A DNA stretch of 9,393 bases from Flavobacteriaceae bacterium (GTDB taxonomy: Bacteria > Bacteroidota > Bacteroidia > Flavobacteriales > Flavobacteriaceae), in contig CANCFZ010000083.1 in the NCBI GenBank assembly GCA_947377425.1, forward strand, positions 1-9,393, written 5' to 3'. A program made the translations under genes and the position numbers. Below are positions 1-5,538 of the stretch, piece by piece (position 1 is the first letter of the stretch; each line of letters begins with the position of its first letter). The notes beneath the pieces are model-generated. The model did not search any database, had not been told where the DNA came from, and worked only from the letters and a program-made list of their open reading frames with translations.

Positions 1-779
1 CCCCAAAAGAAAGCCACAATTGGAATTAAATAAGTTACTGAGGAAGCAAATACTGGGGAGGACATTTGAATTAATTTGAAGAATAAAATATTAGCTATAC
101 CAGTCCCAACAATTCCCAAAATCATTATGAAAAGCATTGAATGTTGTGTTGCTGGCAAATGAACAATTTCTAGGAAATTAGTAGAAAACAGTACAATCAA
201 TGCTGGAATCAACATCACACTAAAATTACCAGTTGTAATGCTTAATGGTTTTACATCTGATAAATATTTCTTAATCAAATTCACATTCAAAGCATAACAA
301 ATAGAAGCAATAATTACTAATACAGCATAGGTGTAGTTCTCATTTGAACCTTCTTGTTTTCCGTTAAATATTAAAATTGCTGTACCAATTAAACCAATCA
401 CAACTCCAATAAATTGACTTCGTTTAAATGCCATTCCAAAAGCAATAATTCCAATTAATAAAGTATTTAAAGGTGTAAGCGAATTCAATATCGAACAAAC
501 GGAACTGCTTACTTTAGTTTCAGCAATTGCAAAAAGAAAAGCTGGCAAAAAAGTTCCAAATAAAGCCGTAATAGCAATATATTTCCATTGATATTGCTTG
601 ATTTCGGTTAAACTTCTAAATCCAATAATCAATAAAAATAACGATGTGAATATAATTCGTAATGAACCCAATTGATATGGTGATAATCCGACTAATCCTT
701 TTTTAATTAATATAAAAGAACTTCCCCAAATTAGAGCAAGCGCAAATAATAAAGTCCATTTGAGTTGTTTGGTTAGCAT
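1..779 (-). CDS. EamA/DMT-family membrane transporter, partial (3' end outside window)
   Basis: The reverse strand is open from an ATG at 779-777 to the window edge, giving 259 residues without a stop. The protein starts MLTKQLKWTLLFALALIWGSSF, and the WGSSF motif at the end of the first membrane helix is typical of the EamA (drug/metabolite transporter) superfamily. The sequence is almost entirely hydrophobic helices in two EamA-like halves. The second half begins around residue 150 (YAVLVIIASICYALNVNLIKKY) and the visible end is SSVTYLIPIVAFFWG, close to the usual end of the second repeat. Family members are usually near 290-300 residues, so perhaps 30-40 are missing. These are inner-membrane exporters or permeases of small metabolites; the substrate cannot be read from sequence. 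The gene diverges from the lipoprotein gene at 895 across a 115-bp gap. I saw no full TAnnTTTG box for it; CAAATTTG just upstream on its strand is a near match. Confidence 0.9.
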   Translation of the reverse strand, partial: MLTKQLKWTLLFALALIWGSSFILIKKGLVGLSPYQLGSLRIIFTSLFLLIIGFRSLTEIKQYQWKYIAITALFGTFLPAFLFAIAETKVSSSVCSILNSLTPLNTLLIGIIAFGMAFKRSQFIGVVIGLIGTAILIFNGKQEGSNENYTYAVLVIIASICYALNVNLIKKYLSDVKPLSITTGNFSVMLIPALIVLFSTNFLEIVHLPATQHSMLFIMILGIVGTGIANILFFKLIQMSSPVFASSVTYLIPIVAFFW

Positions 780-821
780 AGCGATTTATTTGAAGCAACA
801 AATTTGACATAATTTTATGAA

Positions 822-849
822 TTGTCATATAAAAAATAGTGTAATTTTG
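822..849 (+). promoter_or_regulatory. Bacteroidetes-type promoter for the HMA lipoprotein gene
   Basis: TTG at 822-824, a 17-bp spacer, then TAATTTTG at 842-849 matches the Bacteroidetes sigma consensus TTG-N17-23-TAnnTTTG. Transcription would start near 855, giving a leader of about 40 nt before the ATG at 895. This is a prediction from pattern only. Confidence 0.6.
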
Positions 850-894
850 TCGTTCTAAAATAATTGAAAGACAAATAACTAAAACTTATATAGA

Positions 895-1275
895 ATGAAA
901 TTTTCAAAATCAATCGTTGGGTTAGCATTAGCAACAGTACTTTTTGTAGGTTGTAAAAATAGTGCAAGTAAACCAGCGGAAGACTCAACTGAATCAGCAA
1001 CTAATAAAGAAGTTGCAGTTGCGGTAAAACCAGAAACTGCATCCTTCACAATTGACGGAATGACTTGTCCAGATGGTTGTGCTAAAACAATTGAGAAAAA
1101 ATTATCTGAAATGGAAGGTGTTCAAAGTGCTAAAGTTGATTTTGATAAAAAGCAAGCGACGGTAAATTTCGATTTAGATAAATTAAAATCAGACGATTTA
1201 GTAAAAGCTGTTGAAACTACAGGAGACGGTCAAACCTATAAAGTTTCTAATGTAAAAACTGAAACTAAGGCTTAA
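895..1275 (+). CDS. Heavy-metal-associated (HMA) domain lipoprotein
   Basis: The 126-residue protein has a lipoprotein signal peptide: a lysine-containing N-terminus, a hydrophobic stretch and a lipobox ending in FVGC with Cys20. This predicts a lipid-anchored protein outside the cytoplasm. A linker rich in A, E, S and T (about 21-47) leads to one HMA domain (about 48-118). Its metal-binding loop reads DGMTCPDGCAKTIEKKL, with Cys58 and Cys62. Canonical HMA domains (CopZ, P-type ATPase N-termini) have GMxCxxC, so here the two cysteines are one residue further apart (CxxxC). The rest fits the fold: LSEMEGVQSAKVDFDKKQATVNFD is the usual helix-strand-strand. Copper or another soft metal is the obvious ligand but is inferred. 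The gene has its own promoter and terminator and appears monocistronic. The start is the only in-frame ATG that gives a complete signal peptide. Confidence 0.88.
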   Translation: MKFSKSIVGLALATVLFVGCKNSASKPAEDSTESATNKEVAVAVKPETASFTIDGMTCPDGCAKTIEKKLSEMEGVQSAKVDFDKKQATVNFDLDKLKSDDLVKAVETTGDGQTYKVSNVKTETKA

Positions 1276-1298
1276 TTATATAATTCAACAATACCAAG

Positions 1299-1325
1299 AA
1301 GGAACTCAATCGAGTTCCTTTTTTT
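1299..1325 (+). terminator. Rho-independent terminator after the HMA lipoprotein gene
   Basis: AAGGAACTC (1299-1307) pairs perfectly with GAGTTCCTT (1312-1320) around a 4-nt loop, followed by an unbroken T run to 1325. It lies between convergent genes and its T tract overlaps the stop codon of gldD (1326-1324). On the minus strand the hairpin has no good downstream T run, so it should mainly serve the plus strand. Confidence 0.88.
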
Positions 1326-1893
1326 ATTTCCATTTTAATGTTTCCATCAAAGTTTGCATATCATTTCGAATATAATCTGCGGCAGGCATAATGGAATCAA
1401 AATTAGGCTTTGCATAAAAATATACCGAAGCCGTTAAAAAATGTTTAACGCTATCAGTGGCATAAAATTGGGAGTTTGTTGCCGCATTTCCATCAACTTT
1501 ATAAAACATACCATAAACTTTTTTAGAGGCATTCAAATAAGGCTGTTCAATGATATCATCTGCTTTGATTACGTGCTCATAAGTCAACTTTTGAGCGTCT
1601 CTAAGTAATTTATCGATGTTGCCATTTACCGGTTTATAAGTCAAATAAATTGTAGCTTTCATTTTTGGATAGCTTATGGTAAAACCACATTCTTTTTCTT
1701 CTTTTATGACAGCTTCCGAATTCATATTGAATGTAAATGGACAATGGTTTTCAAAAGCATCATATTTTGCTACAGGATATTCCAATCGCAGTTGACTTGG
1801 TGGTTTTGGCAAAACATCATCTTTGCAACTTGTGAACAGCAATCCGCTAAATGCAAATAGCATTCCAACTGTATGTTTAAAATTCTTACCCAT
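1324..1893 (-). CDS. gldD: Gliding motility lipoprotein GldD
   Basis: This 189-residue lipoprotein is recognised as GldD by its sequence (for example the LRLEYPVAKYD, CPFTFN and TISYPKMKATIYLTY segments) and by its place directly after gldE. GldD is required for gliding in Flavobacterium johnsoniae; its biochemical role is not established. The signal peptide ends in LFTSC with lipidated Cys23, followed by KDD. A K-D-D stretch right after the cysteine resembles the lipoprotein export signal described in Bacteroidetes, so surface or outer-membrane placement is possible but inferred. I chose the ATG at 1893-1891. A TTG three bases upstream would add one residue but is less likely. The start overlaps the gldE stop by 8 nt (ATGGGTAA on the minus strand), which suggests translational coupling. 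It is the last gene of the mutY-ssb-gldE-gldD cluster. Confidence 0.9.
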   Translation of the reverse strand: MGKNFKHTVGMLFAFSGLLFTSCKDDVLPKPPSQLRLEYPVAKYDAFENHCPFTFNMNSEAVIKEEKECGFTISYPKMKATIYLTYKPVNGNIDKLLRDAQKLTYEHVIKADDIIEQPYLNASKKVYGMFYKVDGNAATNSQFYATDSVKHFLTASVYFYAKPNFDSIMPAADYIRNDMQTLMETLKWK

Positions 1894-3190
1894 CAATAGT
1901 TACTTTTATTTGTTTTACTCTTTTTTTGTCAACCACTTCTATTGTAAATAAGCAGTTTTCATACTGTATTTTTTGTCCTTTTTTCGGGAAATTACCTAAT
2001 ATTTCTAAAATAAATCCAGCTAATGTTTCAGCTTCACCTTTTCTGATTTCAAAAGAATTTTCGTCAACATCAATAATTCTGTAAAAATCTTTCAGATTTA
2101 TTTTTCCTTCAAACAGATAATTTTTATCATCAATTTGGGAATAATTAATATTTTCATCATCAAATTCATCACTAATATCGCCTACAATTTCTTCGATTAC
2201 ATCTTCTAGAGATACCAATCCTGAAGTTCCACCGTATTCATCAACCACAATTGCTAAGTGACTTTTCATGCTTTGAAAATCCTTTAGTAAATCGTCTAAT
2301 TTTTTATTTTCTGGAACAAAAAATGGTTCTCTAAGCAAACTTTTCCATTCAAATTCCTTTTTGTTTATATGCGGAATCAAATCTTTAATAAAGAGAACGC
2401 CAACAATATGGTCTATATTGTCCTCATAAACAGGAATTCGTGAATATCCTTTTTCAACAATTTTTGGAAAAATTTCGGCAAATGTTTCTTCGATTTCCAA
2501 TGCAAAGATGTCAATCCTTGGGCTCATAACCTGTTTAGTGTCGGTATTTCCAAAAGAAACAATGCCTTCTAGTAGTTTTTGTTCTTCGTGAGAGGTGTCT
2601 TCTGTTGAGGTTAATTCTAAGGCTTGCGACAATTGGTCAACAGAAAAATTCGTTTTTTGTTTTCCTAATTTCTCTTGAATAAAAAGCGTGATAGTCCGCA
2701 TAGGTATACTAATCGGCGAAAGCAATTTGTCTAAAAACAATAAGGGATAAACTATAAACGAAGCAAATTTTATATTGTTTCTGCTGGCGTAAATTTTGGG
2801 TAAAACTTCTCCAAATAATAAAATTAAAAAAGTAACCAAAATCACTTCCGCTATAAATTTTAAAATAGGCGAAGCAATGGTTGAGAAAACAGCATCAAGA
2901 GAAAATGAGAAAAGTATTACAATTGATATGTGCAAAAAGTTATTAGCAACTAAAATTGTGGCTAATGTTTTTTTTGGTTTTGCTAATAATTGATTTATTA
3001 ATGCAGATTTTGAAGCATTCTTTTGTGCTAAATCAGAAAGATTTTTAGGCGTTAAAGAAAAAAGTGCTACTTCGGCAGCAGCTACCATTGCGGTACAAAA
3101 AAGCAAAATAAGAATGCCAATTATTCCGAAAACCAAATTGGCATCTAAAGTTGAAACAGAATTAAAACTGGGCTCTGGGTCCAAATTCAA
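1886..3190 (-). CDS. gldE: Gliding motility-associated membrane protein GldE (CNNM/CorC-like)
   Basis: The 434-residue protein has the three-part CorC/HlyC (CNNM) architecture. The DUF21 membrane domain has about four hydrophobic segments (near 18-37, 76-100, 108-128 and 143-165) and the conserved GEVLPK at 127-132. A cytoplasmic CBS pair spans about 214-340, including VMSPRIDI and the VDEYGGTSGLVSLEDVIEEIVGDI stretch. A CorC/HlyC C-terminal domain covers about 350-432. Relatives are linked to Mg2+/Co2+ transport. GldE is known as the partner gene of gldD in flavobacteria, and its exact role in gliding is unresolved. No ATG is available at the start: an in-frame TAA sits at 3202-3200 and the first internal Met is residue 35, inside the first helix. 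The start must therefore be non-ATG. TTG at 3190 (used here) and TTG at 3184, giving MDPEPSF, are both plausible. It begins 19 nt after ssb. Confidence 0.92.
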   Translation of the reverse strand: MNLDPEPSFNSVSTLDANLVFGIIGILILLFCTAMVAAAEVALFSLTPKNLSDLAQKNASKSALINQLLAKPKKTLATILVANNFLHISIVILFSFSLDAVFSTIASPILKFIAEVILVTFLILLFGEVLPKIYASRNNIKFASFIVYPLLFLDKLLSPISIPMRTITLFIQEKLGKQKTNFSVDQLSQALELTSTEDTSHEEQKLLEGIVSFGNTDTKQVMSPRIDIFALEIEETFAEIFPKIVEKGYSRIPVYEDNIDHIVGVLFIKDLIPHINKKEFEWKSLLREPFFVPENKKLDDLLKDFQSMKSHLAIVVDEYGGTSGLVSLEDVIEEIVGDISDEFDDENINYSQIDDKNYLFEGKINLKDFYRIIDVDENSFEIRKGEAETLAGFILEILGNFPKKGQKIQYENCLFTIEVVDKKRVKQIKVTIDG

Positions 3191-3209
3191 TGAAATTAGT
3201 TAAACAAAA

Positions 3210-3644
3210 TTAATACGGCAAATCGTTTTCGATAGGAGTATTAGGTGAGTCAAAGTTAGTGTTTTTAGATTCTGATGTTGGATTATGTTTGTTAGATTCA
3301 GAATCTTTTTTAACATTCAAAAAAGTAAATTCCGTAACTTGAATTTCCGTAGTATACTTTGTGGTACCGTCTTCAGCTTGCCACTGGCGTGATTTTATTC
3401 TGCCTTCGATATATATTTTATCACCTTTTGATAAATATTTTTCGCAAATTTCGGCAGCTTTATTTCTTACCACCAAATTGTGCCATTCGGTAGAAGTGAT
3501 TTTTTCGTTGGTTGATTTGTTGATATACACTTCGTTTGTGGCTAATGGAAACCTTCCAATGCAGTTTCCTCCATCAAAATAGTGCATTTTTATGTCATCA
3601 CCTAAATGACCAATTAACATAACTTTATTCAATGTTCCGTTCAT
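3210..3644 (-). CDS. ssb: Single-stranded DNA-binding protein
   Basis: The 144-residue protein opens with the SSB signature MNGTLNKVMLIGHLGDDIKM. An OB fold spans about 1-110, including TEWHNLVVRNKAAE (Trp54), YLSKGDKIYIEGRIKSRQW (Trp88) and TTEIQVTEFTFL. A disordered tail rich in S, N, T and P (about 112-138) follows, and the protein ends ENDLPY. The acidic C-terminal tip of SSBs (DDDIPF in E. coli) docks partner proteins. Here the shape is kept (acidic, hydrophobic, Pro, aromatic) but the last residue is Tyr rather than Phe. SSB coats single-stranded DNA in replication, recombination and repair. It starts at an ATG 32 nt after mutY and is followed by gldE after 19 nt. I see no promoter or terminator in these gaps, so cotranscription is likely. 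Confidence 0.95.
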   Translation of the reverse strand: MNGTLNKVMLIGHLGDDIKMHYFDGGNCIGRFPLATNEVYINKSTNEKITSTEWHNLVVRNKAAEICEKYLSKGDKIYIEGRIKSRQWQAEDGTTKYTTEIQVTEFTFLNVKKDSESNKHNPTSESKNTNFDSPNTPIENDLPY

Positions 3645-3676
3645 GATTAAATCTAATTGAGAATCAAAATTACAAA

Positions 3677-4714
3677 TTAAATAGAATACTTTTCAATAAA
3701 ATTATAAATTACTATCGGAAAAGGAAAATTTCTTAATGAATTCAGGTTAATTCCGTCTATTATTTTGTTAGAAAGTGTCACTTTATAAAAATTAATATGC
3801 AGTTTTTGGTGCGAAAGTTTATGAATTATCTGCTGATTATTGTAAACAGCAACCGAAGTTATTTTGTTTTCAGAGAAATTTTCATTGATTTTGATTGCTA
3901 TAGTTTCAAAATCTAATTCTTCTTGAGTTTCAATAACCGGAAATTCATATAAATTATGCCAAATACCTTTTTCAGTTCTTTTATTTATAATGGTATTATG
4001 GTCATTGTCTAGAAAGATAATGTAATTAAAGTAGCGATTGGTGACTTTGGTTTTCTTCAATTTTACGGGAAGATTAGCGACTTTTTTCTTTTGTAAAGCG
4101 GCACAACTACCATTAAAAATACAAATTTCACAATTCGGATTTTTTGGAACGCATTGCAAAGCGCCAAATTCCATTATTGCTTGGTTGAATAATGCTGGAT
4201 TGTCGCTAGGTATTAATTCTTTTGCCAAAGCAGAGAATTCTTTTTTAGCACCACTCGAAGCAATATCGGTATCAACATCAAAATATCTTGAAAGCACTCT
4301 AAAAACATTTCCATCAACTACAGGAACAACTTCATCAAAGGCAAACGATGCAATTGCAGCAGCGGTATATTCTCCAATTCCTTTCAGCTTTAACAAGTCG
4401 GTATAGTTGTTTGGAAAGTTTCCGTTAAGTTCAAAAGCTATTATTTGTGCAGTTTTGTGCATATTTCTAGCTCTAGAATAATAGCCTAATCCTTGCCAAA
4501 GTTTCAAAACTTGTTCTTCATCAGCTTTAGCCAAATCAAAAACTGATGGAAAAGCTTCAATAAATGCCAAAAAATAGGGCAATCCTTGGGCTACTCTAGT
4601 TTGCTGAAGCATTATTTCGGAAAGCCATATAGGATAAGGGTTTACGGTATTTCGCCAAGGCAAATCTCGTTTGTTTTGTAAATACCAAAGCAGTAATGAG
4701 TTAGAAAAATCCAT
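3677..4714 (-). CDS. mutY: A/G-specific adenine glycosylase MutY
   Basis: This 345-residue enzyme removes adenine mispaired with 8-oxoguanine in base excision repair. All key elements are present. The catalytic Glu33 lies in SEIMLQQT, and GLGYYSRARN (74-84 region) follows. The helix-hairpin-helix is LLKLKGIGEYTAAAIASFAF (107-126), and the second catalytic acid is Asp134 in PVVDGNV. A complete 4Fe-4S ligand set is present with C-x6-C-x2-C-x5-C spacing (Cys188, 195, 198, 204). The C-terminal part (about 225-345) corresponds to the MutT-like 8-oxoG recognition domain, including KGIWHNLYEFPV and HKLSHQKLHINFY. The length is normal for the family. It is the first gene of the minus-strand cluster, diverging from the HU gene across 133 bp, and it starts at the only sensible ATG. 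Confidence 0.96.
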   Translation of the reverse strand: MDFSNSLLLWYLQNKRDLPWRNTVNPYPIWLSEIMLQQTRVAQGLPYFLAFIEAFPSVFDLAKADEEQVLKLWQGLGYYSRARNMHKTAQIIAFELNGNFPNNYTDLLKLKGIGEYTAAAIASFAFDEVVPVVDGNVFRVLSRYFDVDTDIASSGAKKEFSALAKELIPSDNPALFNQAIMEFGALQCVPKNPNCEICIFNGSCAALQKKKVANLPVKLKKTKVTNRYFNYIIFLDNDHNTIINKRTEKGIWHNLYEFPVIETQEELDFETIAIKINENFSENKITSVAVYNNQQIIHKLSHQKLHINFYKVTLSNKIIDGINLNSLRNFPFPIVIYNFIEKYSI

Positions 4715-4731
4715 AAATAAATTTAGGTTAG

Positions 4732-4739
4732 CAAAAGTA
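4732..4739 (-). promoter_or_regulatory. Candidate -7 box for the mutY-ssb-gldE-gldD cluster
   Basis: Read on the minus strand this is TACTTTTG, a perfect TAnnTTTG, placed 18 bp before the mutY ATG. The nearest upstream TTG (minus strand, 4767-4765) is 25 bp away, slightly longer than the usual 17-23, so the -33 element is uncertain. The predicted leader is only about a dozen nucleotides. Confidence 0.45.
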
Positions 4740-4773
4740 AATCTTTATGTGATTAAATTTTAATCAATTATAC

Positions 4774-4805
4774 TTGAAATATTGTTTTTTTAATTCCTAT
4801 ATTTG
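4774..4805 (+). promoter_or_regulatory. Bacteroidetes-type promoter for the HU gene
   Basis: TTG at 4774-4776, a 21-bp spacer, and TATATTTG at 4798-4805 make an exact match to TTG-N17-23-TAnnTTTG. Transcription would start near 4811, giving a leader of about 37 nt before the HU ATG. The leader is A-rich and has no Shine-Dalgarno-like motif, as expected for highly expressed Bacteroidetes genes. Confidence 0.7.
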
Positions 4806-4847
4806 CACACTCAAAAAATTACACATAAATATTAAATACGAAAGAAA

Positions 4848-5141
4848 ATGACGAAAGCAGATATCGTAGCTAAAATTTCAGAAAAATTAGGTCTTGAAAA
4901 AGGAGATGTTCAATCAACAGTTGAAGCATTAATGGAAGAAGTAAAAGCATCATTAGAAGGTGGTGATAATGTTTACTTAAGAGGTTTTGGTAGTTTTATT
5001 ATCAAAACAAGAGCAGAAAAAACAGGTAGAAACATTTCAAAAAATACTACAATTAAAATTCCTGCACACAATATTCCTGCATTTAAACCTGCAAAAGTAT
5101 TTGTTGAAGGAGTAAAAACTAAAACTGAAATTGCAGTTTAG
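4848..5141 (+). CDS. HU/IHF-family DNA-binding protein
   Basis: The 97-residue protein is a typical HU-type nucleoid protein. The N-terminal helical dimerisation part (1-40) reads MTKADIVAKISEKLGLEKGD onward. It is followed by the signature YLRGFGSFIIKTRAEKTGRN, and the DNA-binding arm ends PAHNIPAFKPAK, which contains the proline used to intercalate DNA. Family length is about 90-100 residues, so it is complete. HU dimers bend and compact DNA and help replication, recombination and repair. It has a strong predicted promoter just upstream. The next gene starts 37 nt downstream without an intervening terminator, so the two are probably cotranscribed. HU versus IHF subclass cannot be settled by eye, so no symbol is given. 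Confidence 0.96.
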   Translation: MTKADIVAKISEKLGLEKGDVQSTVEALMEEVKASLEGGDNVYLRGFGSFIIKTRAEKTGRNISKNTTIKIPAHNIPAFKPAKVFVEGVKTKTEIAV

Positions 5142-5178
5142 TTAAAAAACTTATTTATTAATCATAAAAAATTAACCT

Positions 5179-5271
5179 ATGCCAAGCGGTAAAAAAAGAA
5201 AGAGACATAAGGTAGCGACGCACAAACGTAAAAAAAGAGCGAGAGCTAACCGTCACAAAAAGAAAAAGTAG
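5179..5271 (+). CDS. Tiny, highly basic AURKAIP1/COX24-like (mS38-like) protein
   Basis: ATG at 5179 opens a 30-codon reading frame (MPSGKKRKRHKVATHKRKKR, then ten further residues ending in four lysines). Seventeen of 30 residues are Lys or Arg and three more are His; the only acidic group is the C-terminus. This composition is typical of small ribosomal proteins. The KRKRHKxxTHKRKKR pattern resembles the C-terminal domain of AURKAIP1/COX24 (mitoribosomal protein mS38), a name often given to equivalent short proteins in Bacteroidetes; I recall this rather than having searched it. A role on the 30S ribosomal subunit is therefore inferred. It lies 37 nt downstream of the HU gene and probably shares its transcript. 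Its last codons and stop form the left arm of a terminator hairpin. Gene finders often miss it because of its length. Confidence 0.8.
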   Translation: MPSGKKRKRHKVATHKRKKRARANRHKKKK

Positions 5272-5288
5272 TTTTAAACTACTTTTTT
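5263..5288 (+). terminator. Terminator overlapping the stop codon of the basic small protein
   Basis: AAAAAGTAGTTT (5263-5274) is the reverse complement of AAACTACTTTTT (5276-5287), and the hairpin ends in six T residues (5283-5288) followed by a further T-rich stretch. The left arm contains the last codons and the TAG stop at 5269-5271. It should end the HU transcript here. Confidence 0.75.
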
Positions 5289-5445
5289 CTTTTTAAACGT
5301 TCATTGAAAAGGAATTTTAGATTTCAAATTTTAAATATAAGATATAAAGCATCAGCATAAATCTACTATTTAATATCAAAAATTTAATATTAATTCCACC
5401 GGGTAAAAAACCTGTAAAAAATGTTTAATCCATCCTAACAATTCA

Positions 5446-5480
5446 GTTGCGAGTTGACGGTTGAAAGTTGCGAGTTGAAA
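5446..5480 (+). repeat. Five tandem heptamers, GTTGNNN
   Basis: Five back-to-back 7-bp units read GTTGCGA, GTTGACG, GTTGAAA, GTTGCGA, GTTGAAA. GTTG is invariant in all five. As a result the 13-mer AGTTGCGAGTTGA occurs twice, at 5445-5457 and 5466-5478, exactly 21 bp apart. Confidence 0.85.
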
Positions 5481-5481
5481 A

Positions 5482-5509
5482 ACCCGGAACCTGAAATCCG
5501 AAACCCGAA
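5482..5509 (+). repeat. Four tandem heptamers, AYCYGRA
   Basis: One base after the GTTG array come four 7-bp units: ACCCGGA, ACCTGAA, ATCCGAA, ACCCGAA, then a partial unit GCC. The consensus ACCCGAA is unrelated to the preceding unit but has the same 7-bp period. The array ends 29 bp before the RNase start codon. Confidence 0.8.
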
Positions 5510-5538
5510 GCCAAAAAGTTCGGATAAAAATTTACATC

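Larger units (their letters stand above)
5272..5538. other. Intergenic region before the RNase E/G gene
   Basis: This stretch holds the terminator's right arm and then AT-rich sequence (about 5300-5440) in which I find no TAnnTTTG promoter box and no reading frame worth calling. Two short heptamer arrays follow (5446-5509), which are noticeably richer in G and C than their surroundings. The last 29 bp before the RNase start are plain. The promoter of the RNase gene is not evident. Confidence 0.6.

Noticed and set aside
815..1000. Reverse-strand 61-codon frame opposite the HMA lipoprotein start
   Set aside because: It runs antisense over a convincing signal peptide and the divergent promoter region, and its composition is Leu/Phe/Tyr-rich antisense noise.
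4038..4406. Plus-strand 122-codon frame inside mutY
   Set aside because: It is antisense to the catalytic and Fe-S regions of an intact mutY, with no recognisable domain. The shorter plus-strand frames inside ssb (3361-3582) and gldE (2796-2993) are rejected for the same reason.
5397..5416. Weak hairpin around ACCGGGTAAAAAACCTGT
   Set aside because: The stem is short with a mismatch and no T run, so it is not supportable as a terminator or riboswitch.
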